Made by a program: the position numbers and the translations under genes
Shown: piece by piece, positions 1-8,844 of the stretch
How the letters are laid out: each line of letters opens with the position of its first letter
Numbering within the stretch: position 1 is the first letter of the stretch
Notes under the pieces: generated by a model
The model's input: only the letters and a program-made list of their open reading frames with translations
Database searches by the model: none
Told to the model about the DNA's origin: nothing
Origin: Planctomycetota bacterium
GTDB taxonomy: Bacteria > Planctomycetota > Planctomycetia > Pirellulales > PALSA-1355
Assembly: GCA_003389325.1 (NCBI GenBank)
Contig: QQVE01000030.1
Coordinates: 1-64,000 of the forward strand
DNA: 64,000 nucleotides
Reading direction: 5' to 3'

Positions 1-488
1 TCACAATCGCCTTCCAGAGTTGGCCTTCCATATGTCGTCTCCTTTGGTGATGCTTGGGAACACGACTATGTTGAAGGCCAACTCCTTATAGCGCAACCCC
101 TTCTGACACATGGCGCAAAAAGCTGGCAAGCGAGGGTTCTTCGTCGAATGCACACGACGCGCGACGTCGGCGCGTTGCATGCGCGCCACGCGCGACCCTC
201 GCTCGCGCTTCGGGCTGGTGTGCCGGAGGGCCAACGGCCCGAAATGATTTAGGCAGGGGCAGCGCCCCTGGCGCCCAACATCATTCGCAAGCCCCAACGG
301 GGCGCGCTCGTTTGCGTCGCTACGGAGCGCGCCCCGTTGGCCCTACGCGGCGGCGGCGACAACGCGTTGGTGGTCGGTCGCTCGATGCGAAGCGCAATGG
401 GCGGTGGTTGAGCGCGGGCAACGTGGCGTGGTCTATTGCTGGCGACGGGAATGCAACGCGACGAATACTACCGACCGGGGGGCCCAAC
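1..488. other. Repeat-rich intergenic stretch
   Basis: I see no convincing gene here. The stretch is built from small inverted repeats: 12-bp arms at 17-28 and 73-84 (GAGTTGGCCTTC and its complement), a hairpin at 255-269 (AGGGGC-AGC-GCCCCT), and a perfect 16-bp pair at 294-309 and 325-340 (CCAACGGGGCGCGCTC and complement, 15-bp loop). The 98-codon reading frame on the minus strand has no recognisable domain and overlaps these repeats. The 16-bp hairpin lies about 150 bp upstream of the acetyltransferase gene and could be a REP-type element or a transcription terminator for a gene outside the window. Confidence 0.5.
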
Positions 489-1046
489 GTGCCGAGCGAA
501 CGCGAAAAGATGCTGGCCGGGGAAATGTACGATCCGCTCGATGCGGAGTTGGTGGCGGCCCGCATGCGGGCGCGGGACCTGTGCCAGGATTTGAATGCGA
601 CGCGCCAGCGCGACGAACAGGCGCGGCGGGCGATCCTGGTCGAGTTGTTCGGCACGGGCGGCGACTCGGTGTGGATGCAGCCGCCGTTCTGGTGCGACTA
701 CGGGGCGAACATCCATCTCGGCCAGCGGGTGTTCTTCAACTTCCATTGCGTGGTGCTCGACGTGTGCCCGGTGCGGATCGGCGACTTCAGCCAGTTTGGC
801 CCGGCCGTGCAACTGCTCACCGCCACGCATCCGATGAACGCGGCGCTGCGCCGCCAGGAGGAGTACGGCAAGCCGATCGAGATCGGTTCCGACGTTTGGG
901 TGGGCGGCGGCGCGATCGTTTGTCCCGGCGTGACGATCGGCTCGCGCTCGGTGATCGGCGCCGGCAGCGTCGTCACCCGCGACATGCCCGAGGACACCTT
1001 CTGCGCCGGCAACCCCTGCCGCCCGATCCGCCCGATCGCCGAGTAG
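489..1046 (+). CDS. Maltose/galactoside O-acetyltransferase-type sugar O-acetyltransferase
   Basis: This 185-residue protein belongs to the maltose O-acetyltransferase/NodL family, which transfers acetyl from acetyl-CoA to sugar hydroxyls in the cytoplasm. The N-terminus (SEREKMLAGEMYDPLDAEL) is the Mac domain typical of the family. The rest is a left-handed beta-helix of hexapeptide repeats, with the catalytic-type histidine in TATHPMNAALRR and the late motif DVWVGGGAIVCPGVTIGSRSVIGAGSVVTRDMP split over residues about 135-170. I chose the GTG at 489 because it gives the family's usual length of about 183 residues; the frame stays open upstream to 312 but that part is arginine-rich and unlike the family. 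The acceptor sugar cannot be told from sequence. The gene stands alone, with repeats on both sides. Confidence 0.9.
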   Translation: MPSEREKMLAGEMYDPLDAELVAARMRARDLCQDLNATRQRDEQARRAILVELFGTGGDSVWMQPPFWCDYGANIHLGQRVFFNFHCVVLDVCPVRIGDFSQFGPAVQLLTATHPMNAALRRQEEYGKPIEIGSDVWVGGGAIVCPGVTIGSRSVIGAGSVVTRDMPEDTFCAGNPCRPIRPIAE

Positions 1047-1050
1047 AAAG

Positions 1051-1186
1051 TAGCAGGCTCACTCCGTGAGCCGTAGCAGCACCACGCTGGAGAGGCCATC
1101 GCCGCTGGAAACAACCGCACCGGGGGGCTTTCTGTCGCCCACAGCACCGCGGCACTTCTGCGACGGCTCACGGAGTGAGCCTGCTA
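1051..1186. repeat. Paired REP-type palindromic element, copy A (136 bp)
   Basis: A 24-bp unit at 1051-1074 is repeated in inverse orientation at 1163-1186. Each unit holds the perfect hairpin GGCTCAC-TCC-GTGAGCC flanked by TAGCA on the outer side. The interior (CCATCGCCGCTGGAAAC, TGTCGCCCACAGC) is shared with copy B, so the whole 136-bp block is the repeating entity. The layout resembles bacterial interspersed mosaic elements made from two inverted REP units. Confidence 0.85.
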
Positions 1187-1352
1187 CATTCCCGGGCGGC
1201 CGCAACGAGCGGGCGGTGTTGCGCAGCAAGAAGGGGCGTGGTTGGGTGGGTACCGCTTGGAGTCACGGCACGTGCGCATCGTCGGTCGCGCGACACCTCT
1301 TGTGCCTTCGGCACCCCGACAAGATTGTCGGGGCCACCCGCGGAGTAAAAAG

Positions 1353-1488
1353 TAGCAGGCTCACTCCGTGAGCCGTCGCAGCGCCACGCCGGATATGCCA
1401 TCGCCGCTGGAAACGACCGCACCAAGGGGCTCGCTGTCGCCCACAGCCCGACGTTACTCCTGCGACGGCTCACGGAGTGAGCCTGCTA
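1353..1488. repeat. Paired REP-type palindromic element, copy B (136 bp)
   Basis: Second copy of the 136-bp element, the same length as copy A and starting 302 bp after it. The terminal 24-bp units are at 1353-1376 and 1465-1488 in inverse orientation. The interior is similar to copy A with scattered substitutions, so it is a diverged duplication rather than an assembly artefact. Confidence 0.85.
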
Positions 1489-1515
1489 CATTGTGGAGAG
1501 CACCACGTCACTGCG

Positions 1516-1539
1516 ACGGCTCACGGAGTGAGCCTGCTA
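1516..1539. repeat. Single REP-type unit
   Basis: One extra 24-bp unit, in the same orientation as the right end of copy B, 28 bp after it. The spacer between them (TTGTGGAGAGCACCAC) recurs in near-identical form after this unit, so the right end of the element appears to have been tandemly duplicated. Confidence 0.8.
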
Positions 1540-1953
1540 CATTTTGGAGAGCACCACGGCACTTCTGCGACGGCATTTCTCCGGGAGCGAGGGCCGGCGT
1601 CGTAGGGCGGCATGCGGTGGATGGCGGGTGGCCGAAAACGTGGCTTGTCGGCGAAAAGCGAATTTGATTTCGTGTACGCGGCGGGCTTTGCGCGCGGCGG
1701 GCGGAGTTGTTCCATTTCGCGCTTGGACGCGCGGCCGCGGCACCTGGCGCGTAACATGAACCCGCCCGCGGAATTGCGACGCCCGCTCGCGTTGTTCCTC
1801 GCCGATCGCCACAGCCCCGAACAACGCGAATCCGCCCAGACGCCAAAACGGCCACTTTTGCCTGCCCGCGGAAACGGCCACCCAAAGGCTCGCGGTGGCG
1901 GCGAAGGGCCGGGGAGGAGGTGCTCGCGCGGGCCGGTTGCTACAATGGCACGC

Positions 1954-3459
1954 ATGAGGCATTCCAACCGAAGAACCGCGGAGCCGGTGCTGTCGCATAC
2001 CGGCCGACGGCTGCTCGATCGACGTGGCTTTCTGGCCCACGCGGCCGGCGGCCTAAGCGGCATTGCGCTGGCCAACCTGCTGGCCCACGACGGCCTGTTG
2101 CTGGGCAACGAGCTTTCGCCCATCCGGCCCGACATTGCGCCCGATACTCCGCTGGCGGCGCGGTCGTCGCACTTTCCCGCCAAGGCCAAGCGGGTGCTGA
2201 TGATCTTCTGCTCGGGCGCCTGCAGCCACGTGGATACGTGGGACTACAAGCCGGAGTTGATCAAGCGGCACGATACGCCGATGCCGGGCAGCGACAAGCT
2301 GGTGACCTTTCAGGGGCAGAACGGCAACCTGATCAAGAGCCCTTGGGCCTTCAAGCCTCGTGGCGAGAGCGGCAAGTACGTTTCGGACCTGCTTCCCAAC
2401 CTGGCGGAGCTGGCCGACGAGATGTGCTTCATCCACTCGATGACCTCGAAGACCAACACGCACGGGCCCGGCGAGAACTTCATGAGCACGGGCTTCACCG
2501 TCGACGGCTATCCCAGCGCCGGGGCGTGGGTGTCGTATGCCTTGGGGAGCGAGTGCGACGACCTGCCGGCCTTCGTGGCCATTCCCGACCCGCGCGGCGT
2601 GCCGCAAGCGGGGCCCAACAACTGGTCGAGCGGCTTCCTGCCGGCCGTGTTCCAGGGCACGGCCTTTAGCGCCGGGCAGCCGATCGCCAATCTCGAGCGC
2701 CCCGGCACGATCAGCCCCGCGGCCGACGCCTCGACGCGCGACTTCCTCAAGCTGCTCAACGACAAGCACCTGGAGCGCAACCCCGGCGACTCGGAGCTGT
2801 CGGCCCGGATCGCCAGCTACGAGCTGGCCGCCAAGCTGCAGCTAAGCGCTCCCGAGGCGAGCGACCTGTCGCAGGAAACGGCGGCTACGCACAGAAGCTA
2901 TGGCACCGACGACGCCAACGCCAACAAGGCCGGCTTCGCCCGCAATTGCCTGCTGGCCCGGCGGCTGCTCGAGCGGGGCGTGCGGTTCGTGCAGTTGTTC
3001 AACGGGGCCTACGCCATGGGCGAGGGCGTGGGCAATTGGGACGGCCACAAGATGCTCAAGGACCAGTACTCGGTCCATGCCCCGATTCTCGATCAGCCGG
3101 CGGCGGCGCTGCTGAAGGACCTCAAGGCCCGCGGCATGCTCGACGACACGCTGGTCGTGTGGACCACCGAGTTTGGCCGGATGCCCACCTTTCAGGTCGG
3201 CGCCAACGGCCGCGATCACAACCCCAAGGGCTTCACCGTGTGGCTGGCGGGCGCCGGCGTCAAGCGAGCCTATAGCTACGGGGCGACCGACGAGTTCGGC
3301 TATCAGGCGGTGGAGAACGAGAGCAGCGTGTACGAGCTGCACGCCACGATCCTGCACCTGCTGGGGCTCGATCACCAGCGGCTCAGCTACTTCCACAACG
3401 GCACCGAGCAGCGGCTCACCTTCGTGCACGGCCGCGTCATCCAAGACGTGCTGGCCTAG
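1954..3459 (+). CDS. DUF1501 domain protein (secreted, sulfatase-like fold)
   Basis: A 501-residue member of the DUF1501 family, which is abundant in planctomycetes and related to the alkaline phosphatase/sulfatase superfamily; its biochemical role is not established. The N-terminus has the twin-arginine-type motif [15 protein letters not shown] typical of the family, followed by [24 protein letters not shown]. Later family blocks are [17 protein letters not shown], the [20 protein letters not shown] segment, [24 protein letters not shown] and [16 protein letters not shown] near the C-terminus. Export by Tat is inferred. I used the ATG at 1954; an in-frame ATG at 1945 overlaps a possible -10 box (TACAAT, 1941-1946) and a GTG at 1987 sits 3 bases after GGAG, so the true start is uncertain by a few codons. 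In other planctomycetes such genes often pair with DUF1549 cytochrome-like genes, but no partner is seen here. Confidence 0.9.
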   Translation: MRHSNRRTAEPVLSHTGRRLLDRRGFLAHAAGGLSGIALANLLAHDGLLLGNELSPIRPDIAPDTPLAARSSHFPAKAKRVLMIFCSGACSHVDTWDYKPELIKRHDTPMPGSDKLVTFQGQNGNLIKSPWAFKPRGESGKYVSDLLPNLAELADEMCFIHSMTSKTNTHGPGENFMSTGFTVDGYPSAGAWVSYALGSECDDLPAFVAIPDPRGVPQAGPNNWSSGFLPAVFQGTAFSAGQPIANLERPGTISPAADASTRDFLKLLNDKHLERNPGDSELSARIASYELAAKLQLSAPEASDLSQETAATHRSYGTDDANANKAGFARNCLLARRLLERGVRFVQLFNGAYAMGEGVGNWDGHKMLKDQYSVHAPILDQPAAALLKDLKARGMLDDTLVVWTTEFGRMPTFQVGANGRDHNPKGFTVWLAGAGVKRAYSYGATDEFGYQAVENESSVYELHATILHLLGLDHQRLSYFHNGTEQRLTFVHGRVIQDVLA

Positions 3460-3482
3460 CACCCGGCGCGGAGCCGGGCGCT
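3458..3482. terminator. GC-rich hairpin between convergent genes
   Basis: Stem AGC-A-CCCGGC / GCCGGG-C-GCT with a 5-base loop, overlapping the DUF1501 stop codon and lying just before the end of the convergent lipoprotein gene. No T-run follows on either side, so intrinsic termination is only possible. Confidence 0.35.
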
Positions 3483-3500
3483 GCAGCCGCGCCGTGGCGA

Positions 3501-4670
3501 TCAATGCATCCGCGTGGGCGACGGGGCGAGGCTTGCGCCACCGCCGGGGTTGGCGTACGGATCACCCGGCGAGTAGTCGACCGAGTTCTCGTAGCGGTCC
3601 GTCGAAGCCGAGGGCGTCCGCACCTTGGGGATGTAGTCGGTGGTGCCGCCCGGGCGATAGTAGGGATCGCTCTTTCCGGGGCTGTCGACGACGTTCGGCC
3701 TGGAGGCGATCTCGTACTTCGGCACTCCCGGCGGCGAGTACCCAGTGGCGCCGGGCGTATAGCCGGTGCTGCCGGGACGATAGCCGCCGGCGTCGGCGGT
3801 TTCGGGCGTGCCCGGGGCGGAGACGGCCGGGTCCTCCGGCGCCATCGCGGTGTACCGATCGGCCGAGGCGCCGTAGCGGTCGGCGGCTTCCTGTTCGGGC
3901 TGAGCGGTGCCGGCCGTGCCGGCTTGAGCGTAGGGATCGCTCGCGGCGCCGCAGTTCGGGTCGGTGCAGTACTCGTCGTTGCACGCGCCCGGCGTGGTAG
4001 TGGCGGCCGTGGCCGATGTGTCGGGATAGGGACTGCCGGCGTACGACGCGTCGGCCGGAGCACCGTAGCCGCCTTCAGGAGCCGAGCCGTAGTTCGTGGC
4101 TGTCGTGCCGTAACCGGCAGCGGGCGCCGCGCCGTAGCCTGAGTTGCCTGCGGGGCTCATGCTCGAGCCGGCCGTGTCGGCGTAGGGATCGTGCGAGGGA
4201 TACCCGGATGCCGCCGGCGGAGCCGCACTCGGCGGGGCGGCCGGCGGTTGATACGCGCCGGCGGGGCCCGTGGTGGGATAGCCGCCCGCGGTGTAGGCGC
4301 TGGCCGTCGAAGCCTGTTGTTGGCCGTAGGCTTCCGGATAGGGCTGCTGTTGGGGCATCGTGGCACCGCCGGCATAGTTGGCTTGCGCGCCGCCGGCACC
4401 CGTGGTGTCGTAGCCGGCGGGCTGTCCGGGATAGGGCGAGGCGGCTCCGGCGGCGGGCGGCTGGCTAAAGGCCTGGGAGGCCTCGGGCGAGGCATTGCCG
4501 GCGTAGGCCGGGGCCGTGTTCGCGGGGTTGGCGTTGGCCGTGGGCAACTGGGGTTCGGCCTCGCTCATGGTGCTTTTCTTGCCAAAGCCCCACGGCGATC
4601 CACCGCTGCGGCAGCCCGCGATGGCCAGCACAATCGCACCAACGACGGCAATGTGACCCGTAGCTCGCAT
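3501..4670 (-). CDS. Tyr/Pro/Ala-rich lipoprotein of unknown function
   Basis: A 389-residue protein that starts with a lipoprotein signal peptide: MRATGHIAVVGAIVLAIAGC, with cysteine 20 as the predicted lipidated residue. The rest is low-complexity, rich in Pro, Ala, Gly, Tyr and Ser, with repeated short words such as SPYPG, DPYA, GYGAAP and YTPG. Several cysteines cluster in the middle (CNDEYCTDPNC). No enzyme domain is recognised; an envelope-associated, partly disordered protein is inferred. The ATG at 4670 is preceded by AAAGGGTGA at a suitable distance and gives the lipobox, whereas upstream in-frame codons give no signal. A strong sigma70-type promoter lies at 4844-4871. Confidence 0.7.
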   Translation of the reverse strand: MRATGHIAVVGAIVLAIAGCRSGGSPWGFGKKSTMSEAEPQLPTANANPANTAPAYAGNASPEASQAFSQPPAAGAASPYPGQPAGYDTTGAGGAQANYAGGATMPQQQPYPEAYGQQQASTASAYTAGGYPTTGPAGAYQPPAAPPSAAPPAASGYPSHDPYADTAGSSMSPAGNSGYGAAPAAGYGTTATNYGSAPEGGYGAPADASYAGSPYPDTSATAATTTPGACNDEYCTDPNCGAASDPYAQAGTAGTAQPEQEAADRYGASADRYTAMAPEDPAVSAPGTPETADAGGYRPGSTGYTPGATGYSPPGVPKYEIASRPNVVDSPGKSDPYYRPGGTTDYIPKVRTPSASTDRYENSVDYSPGDPYANPGGGASLAPSPTRMH

Positions 4671-4843
4671 GGCGCATTCACCCTTTTCTACGACGGGAGC
4701 GAGAAGGGGAACGCCCAGGCGCGACGACATCCATGTCCGTGCCCGACATCCTCTTCCCTGAGGATATGTGTGTTGTTCGGCTGCCGTGTCCGGCCACCGC
4801 AAACCGCGACGTGGGCCGCGAAGTGGGCCCGACGAGGGCGGGG

Positions 4844-4871
4844 ATTATAGAAAACGTCCCCGGCCGGTCAA
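4844..4871 (-). promoter_or_regulatory. Sigma70-type promoter of the lipoprotein gene
   Basis: Read on the minus strand, TTGACC (4871-4866) and TATAAT (4849-4844) are separated by 16 bases. This is close to consensus. The expected transcription start near 4837 leaves a leader of about 167 bases before the lipoprotein ATG at 4670. The -35 box sits in the loop of the hairpin that follows sodA. Confidence 0.7.
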
Positions 4872-4900
4872 CGCCAATAAGGCACGTCCGGCCGGGGATC
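4850..4900 (-). terminator. Probable sodA terminator hairpin
   Basis: Perfect 10-bp stem CCCCGGCCGG (4858-4867) and its complement (4888-4897), loop 20 bases. Read on the minus strand it is followed by ACGTTTTCTATAATC, a modest T-rich tract. It lies about 76 bases downstream of the sodA stop. Confidence 0.55.
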
Positions 4901-4973
4901 GCATGATCGAACAATACGTCGAGCGCGGAGCCCCTGGCGAGAATCGCGTCCACGCTAGCAGTTCGCTATCGCG

Positions 4974-5579
4974 TTACAGGGCCGCCTCGTAGCGCTTGCC
5001 CACCGCGTCCCAGTCGATCACGTTGAAGAACGCGCTGATGTAATCGGGGCGGCGGTTTTGGTACAGCAGATAGTACGCATGCTCCCAGACGTCCAGGCCC
5101 AGAATCGGCGTGTTGCCGTGCATCAAGGGGCTATCCTGGTTGGGCGTGCTTTCCACGACCAGCTTGCCACCCTTGACGCTCAGCCAGGCCCAACCGCTGC
5201 CGAAGCGGGTCGCGGCGGCGTTGGAGAACTCCTTCTTGAACTCTTCGAACCCGCCCAGCTCCGACTTGATGGCTTCGCCCAGCTTGCCGGAGGGCTCGCC
5301 GCCCTTGCCGGGGCCCATCACCGTCCAGAACAGCGAGTGGTTGGCGTGCCCGCCGCCGTTGTTGCGCACGGCCGTGCGAATCTTCTCGGGCACCTTCTCG
5401 ATGTTGCTGACCAACTCTTCGATCGGCTTGCCGTCCCACTCGCTGCCTTTGATGGCGTCGTTCACTTTCGACACGTAGGCGGCGTGATGCTTGTCGTGAT
5501 GGATCTCCATCGTCTTGGCATCGATGTTGGGTTCGAGAGCATTCGTGGGGTAGGGCAGAGGGGGAACCTCGTAAGGCAT
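4974..5579 (-). CDS. sodA: Superoxide dismutase, Mn type
   Basis: A 201-residue Fe/Mn superoxide dismutase, which converts superoxide to hydrogen peroxide and oxygen. Length is normal for the family. The metal ligands can be placed: His27 (EIHHDKHH), His81 ([10 protein letters not shown]), Asp163 and His167 (DVWEHAYY). The Gln in NQDSPLM (about residue 148) is in the position typical of Mn rather than Fe enzymes, where Fe enzymes usually supply the Gln from the HNHS-side helix, so Mn is preferred; cambialistic activity cannot be excluded. No signal peptide is present from this start, so it is cytoplasmic. The ATG at 5579 follows AGGAGAGAATACC, a good ribosome-binding site; the longer open frame up to 5858 has no homology-like features. 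Monocistronic, with its own terminator hairpin. Confidence 0.95.
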   Translation of the reverse strand: MPYEVPPLPYPTNALEPNIDAKTMEIHHDKHHAAYVSKVNDAIKGSEWDGKPIEELVSNIEKVPEKIRTAVRNNGGGHANHSLFWTVMGPGKGGEPSGKLGEAIKSELGGFEEFKKEFSNAAATRFGSGWAWLSVKGGKLVVESTPNQDSPLMHGNTPILGLDVWEHAYYLLYQNRRPDYISAFFNVIDWDAVGKRYEAAL

Positions 5580-5734
5580 GGTATTCTCTCCTAAAAATCG
5601 GCGTTCTTTGCGGCGTTCGTCGGCCAGAAAGCCGTTGCAAATGCGATGCCGCGCCGCGAACGTTTGTGACAATCTAGGTAAACTCGCGTCCGCGCAGCAT
5701 ACCCGATCGCACGGAGACTGACAATTGGCGGGCG

Positions 5735-6093
5735 CTAGCGTGGCGAGTTGCCGCGGCTGTGTAGCGCTTGATTGATTGCATCGACGACTCGCTGGATGTC
5801 GGCGTCTAAGTCTTGATTGCGAAATCGAATCACCACGTAGCCTTGCGAGGCTAGCCAAGACGTGCGCCGGGCATCATGGTCTTGCGCTTCCGTATCCAGG
5901 TGCTGCGGTCCGTTCAATTCGACGATGAGCTTCTTCGGAAAGCAGACGAAGTCGACGATGTAGGAGCCGATCGCGGCTTGGCGACGGAACTTGACACCGA
6001 GCTTGCCGGCGCGGAGAAAGTGCCAGAGGCGGCGCTCTGGGGTTGGTTGCGCTGGAGGCGCGCGAAATCGCGTTGGTCCTGGTCGCGGTACAT
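5735..6093 (-). pseudogene. DUF559 endonuclease-like gene with a frameshift
   Basis: DUF559 proteins are small PD-(D/E)XK nuclease-like proteins related to Vsr. The downstream part is intact: TPERRLWHFLRAGKLGVKFRRQ, then [41 protein letters not shown] and [14 protein letters not shown], all family hallmarks. The usual N-terminus (M..RDFARxLRxNQTPxE) is found in another frame, as MYRDQDQRDFARLQRNQ from the ATG at 6093. Joining the two needs one extra base between the codons for Asn and Thr at about 6042-6048, so the gene carries a one-base deletion or a sequencing error. The alternative uninterrupted frame starts inside the 35-bp repeat at 6106-6140 and gives a nonsense N-terminus. It is flanked by that inverted repeat, which is common beside DUF559 genes in my experience of bacterial genomes (general knowledge, not checked here). 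Confidence 0.75.
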
Positions 6094-6105
6094 GCCCGCA
6101 ATGAT

Positions 6106-6243
6106 CCCCCTCCCCAGCCCTCCCCACAAGGGGGAGGGAGAAAACCTGTTTCATTGCCTAGCCGGTCTGTTTCATTGCCTGCGCGGTTTTGCTTGTCGAT
6201 CCATTCTGCTCCCTCCCCCTTGTGGGGAGGGCTGGGGAGGGGG
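6106..6243. repeat. 35-bp inverted repeat pair beside the DUF559 gene
   Basis: A 35-bp C/G-only-rich sequence (CCCCCTCCCC-AGCCCTCCCC-ACAAGGGGGAG...) at 6106-6140 is present as an exact reverse complement at 6209-6243. The 68-bp interior contains a short direct repeat, CTGTTTCATTGCCT, twice. Translated pieces of this repeat give the familiar string LPLVGRAGEG. It separates the DUF559 gene from the HD-GGDEF gene and could act as a transcription barrier or a mobile REP-like element. Confidence 0.85.
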
Positions 6244-6280
6244 TGAGAACTCGCGTGACCGGCTTCACCCTGCGACCAGC

Positions 6281-8443
6281 CTACTCGTTCAGCTTCAACC
6301 ACGGCGCGAGCATGTTCACGGCGCGGCGAGTCGTGCCGGGGTCGGCGGGGGGGGCGTCGCGGTTGGCCATCAGGTAGGACTGGATGGCCGAGAGGATGGC
6401 GTTGGCTTGGGCCATCAGCTCGCGACTGCGGCGGTCGCGGTTGCGGTGCAGGCGGATCACGCAGCGCACTTGGGTGCGGTAGGACCGACCGGCGACCTGG
6501 CCCTCGGCGCTCTTGATGTCGACGCGCCGCTCGGAAAAGTGCAGCTCGACGTGAAACGGCACGGGCCGGTCAGAACGCCGCCGCGTGGGTTTCGATTGCA
6601 GCGACTCGATTTGCAGGTCGAGGCGGTCGTTCTTGATGGTCAGCACCTCGGCATCGTGGTCGACCACGAATCCGCGCAGCTTCTCCACGGCAATCTTCAA
6701 GGGCACCGACGTGGCCAGCACGGTGTCGATCATCACGTCGCCGGCGGTCTGGGCCGCGGGCTTCTTCCCCTCGAGGCTGGCGGACTGCCGCAGTCCGTCG
6801 CCGAGTTGAATCACCGTGTTGCGGCCCACGCGCTTGGCCTCCATCAAGGCGCGGTCGGCGCGTCGGAGCATCGACTCGGGCGTGTCGCCGGGCTGGATCT
6901 CGGTCACGCCGAAGCTGGCCGTGGCCACGTTGCCGTGTAGTGCCTCTTGCGGCAGCTCGCTGATCAAGCGGCGGAGTTGTTCGGCGCGGCGGGCCGCCGC
7001 GCTGTTGGTGCAGTTGGCGCAGAGCAGCACGAATTCCTCGCCGCCGTAGCGGGCCACCACGTCGCCGCTGCGGCATTCGCTGCGCAGCAGCGCGCCGAAC
7101 GACTTGAGCACTTCGTCGCCGGCCTGGTGCCCGTAGTTGTCGTTGATGGACTTGAAGTGATCGAGATCGCAGATCACCAGGCTGCACGGCACGCGGCACT
7201 CGAGATGGGCGTTCACGAACAAGTGGTGCATGCGGTCGAACTCGGCGCGGTTGGCCACCTTGGTCAACGGGTCCTTCGTGGCCCGCTCATGCAGGTTGTT
7301 GCACTGTTCTTCGAGCGTGGCCTGGGGCGAGGCGTCGTGCAGCAGCATGGCCGCGCCGTGCGTCGTGCCGTCGGAGCCCACCACGGGCACGGTGTGCGCG
7401 TCGACGGCGATCAACTTGGTCGACGTGGTGACCATCAGCCGCCTGAGCGACTGCACGCCGGTGCTGATGCTGTAGGCCACGGGGCAGTCGAGCCCTTGGA
7501 GCGCCCCCTTCTTTTCATCCTTGAGCCCGACGACGTCAGGCGCCCAATGGTGATGCAGCACGCTTTCGCGCGAGATGCCGGTGAGCCGCTCGGCGCCGCG
7601 GTTCCAGCGGACGATCCGCATGTTGCAGTCGACGAAGATCACCGCGTCGAACATGTTGTCCAGCAGCTTTTCCTCGAAGAGCGACTGGTTGGGCACGGCC
7701 GGCTCCTCGAGCAGGTCGTGGGGTACGTTCTGCCAGAACTGGTTGGCCTTGCGCAGATCGAGCGTCTTGAGCCAGTGGCTGATCACTTTCTGATGCAGCC
7801 GCACGCCGACGTTCACTTCGCTGAAGGATTGAATCAGGTCGGGGTCGAACTGCGTGCCGGCGTGTGCGAACAGCTCGTTGAGCGCCCGCTCGCGCGACAT
7901 GGCCTGGCGGTAGACCTGATCGGTGGTCATCGAGTCGAAGGCATCGACGATGGCCAGCATCCGCGCGCCGCCGGGAATCTTCTTGGCCGCCAGGGGGTAG
8001 TTGGGGCGGCTGCCGTCGTAGAAGCCGGCCGAGTGGCGGATGATGTCGACGATCGCCCGCGAGGGAGAGCAATCCGAGAGAATGTCGAGCCCGGCCAGCC
8101 GGTACTGGTCCATCAGCCGGGCCTCTTCGTCGCTCAAGCGGCCGGGCTTGAGCAGCAGCCGCTCGGGCGAGGCGATCTTGCCGATGTCGTGCAGCAGGGC
8201 GGCCACTTCGAGCTCTTCGCGCTCGGCGTTGGGCAGCCCGATGGCAAAGGCCCAGGACGAACAGCCCAGCGCCACGCGCAGCGAATGCTCGGCGGCCGGG
8301 GCGTGCTTGTGGCGCAAGGCGGTCAGCAGGCTGCTGGCCATGCCGAGGCGGACTTGGATCAGCCGGTTGTCATACGTTGCCACCGGAGGCTGCGCGGCGT
8401 CGGCGCCGGGATCGGAATCTTGAACCTGCGCGTTCAAGGGCAT
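6281..8443 (-). CDS. HD-GYP-like / PAS / GGDEF signalling protein
   Basis: A 720-residue protein of cyclic-di-GMP type signalling. Residues about 40-210 form an HD domain with the HD pair at 85-86 (ALLHDIGK); the GYP part is degenerate (HSAGFYDGSRPNYP), so phosphodiesterase activity is uncertain. Residues about 258-375 look like a PAS sensor (VIFVDCNMRIVRWNRGAERLTGISRESVL). Residues about 385-550 are a GGDEF domain with GGEEF at 467-471 and an RxxD inhibitory site (RSGD, 458-461), both intact, so diguanylate cyclase activity is likely. Residues about 570-700 form an extra domain of unknown type that I do not recognise. No membrane segments. The ATG follows ACGGAGCC. Monocistronic. Confidence 0.85.
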   Translation of the reverse strand: MPLNAQVQDSDPGADAAQPPVATYDNRLIQVRLGMASSLLTALRHKHAPAAEHSLRVALGCSSWAFAIGLPNAEREELEVAALLHDIGKIASPERLLLKPGRLSDEEARLMDQYRLAGLDILSDCSPSRAIVDIIRHSAGFYDGSRPNYPLAAKKIPGGARMLAIVDAFDSMTTDQVYRQAMSRERALNELFAHAGTQFDPDLIQSFSEVNVGVRLHQKVISHWLKTLDLRKANQFWQNVPHDLLEEPAVPNQSLFEEKLLDNMFDAVIFVDCNMRIVRWNRGAERLTGISRESVLHHHWAPDVVGLKDEKKGALQGLDCPVAYSISTGVQSLRRLMVTTSTKLIAVDAHTVPVVGSDGTTHGAAMLLHDASPQATLEEQCNNLHERATKDPLTKVANRAEFDRMHHLFVNAHLECRVPCSLVICDLDHFKSINDNYGHQAGDEVLKSFGALLRSECRSGDVVARYGGEEFVLLCANCTNSAAARRAEQLRRLISELPQEALHGNVATASFGVTEIQPGDTPESMLRRADRALMEAKRVGRNTVIQLGDGLRQSASLEGKKPAAQTAGDVMIDTVLATSVPLKIAVEKLRGFVVDHDAEVLTIKNDRLDLQIESLQSKPTRRRSDRPVPFHVELHFSERRVDIKSAEGQVAGRSYRTQVRCVIRLHRNRDRRSRELMAQANAILSAIQSYLMANRDAPPADPGTTRRAVNMLAPWLKLNE

Positions 8444-8844
8444 GGCTCCGTGGGTTGTCGCGGCGCCGAGCGGCGCGCGTGGGCGAATTGACGATTTCAG
8501 GGATGGCGTCTATCGCGCAATTGCCGCTCGTCGGCCGGCAGACCGCCCCCGTCGCCCCTGGGCAGCGGCAACAAGCAGCAAAAAATAGAGCATCTCCATT
8601 GCAAACCTAGGTCACGACGGACGGATGGTCAAAAACGGACGTGGCGCTTGCTCCGCCGGGTGGACGTATAGGGGTTGTGCCGCCTGTAACGCCCGTGGCG
8701 GTCGGGGCTGGGTCCGGGCCTCGACAAATGCCGAATCGGTAAGAGACGCCGCCCGTCAGCGCGCCGCCCCGGGCGCGCCTCCGCCTACCTTCTCCAAGCC
8801 TCTCCCGGGTGCCCGCCGGGGGTGCCGAGGGAGCCAGTCACGCC
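8444..8844. other. Intergenic region between divergent genes
   Basis: About 400 bases between two divergently transcribed genes. No RNA gene, repeat or convincing ORF is visible. Promoters for both genes must lie here, but I cannot pick a clear -35/-10 pair. Confidence 0.4.

Larger units (their letters stand above)
1047..1953. other. Long intergenic stretch with REP pairs
   Basis: No gene is supported in these 900 bases. They hold two paired palindromic elements and one single copy (annotated separately), and a perfect hairpin at 1314-1333 (CCCCGACAA-GA-TTGTCGGGG). The part from 1545 to 1940 shows nothing recognisable on either strand. TACAAT at 1941-1946, just before the DUF1501 start, resembles a -10 box, but I see no good -35 partner. 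Confidence 0.5.
4671..4973. other. Intergenic region: sodA terminator and lipoprotein promoter
   Basis: 303 bases between the end of sodA and the start of the lipoprotein gene, both on the minus strand. It contains the hairpin at 4858-4897 and the promoter at 4844-4871, described separately. The remaining leader of about 165 bases, between the presumed transcription start and the lipoprotein ATG, shows no riboswitch-like structure that I can recognise. Confidence 0.5.

Noticed and set aside
1..297. 98-codon frame on the minus strand
   Set aside because: No domain, and it overlaps several inverted repeats. The word SPKRERG in it is a common by-product of repeats in planctomycete genomes.
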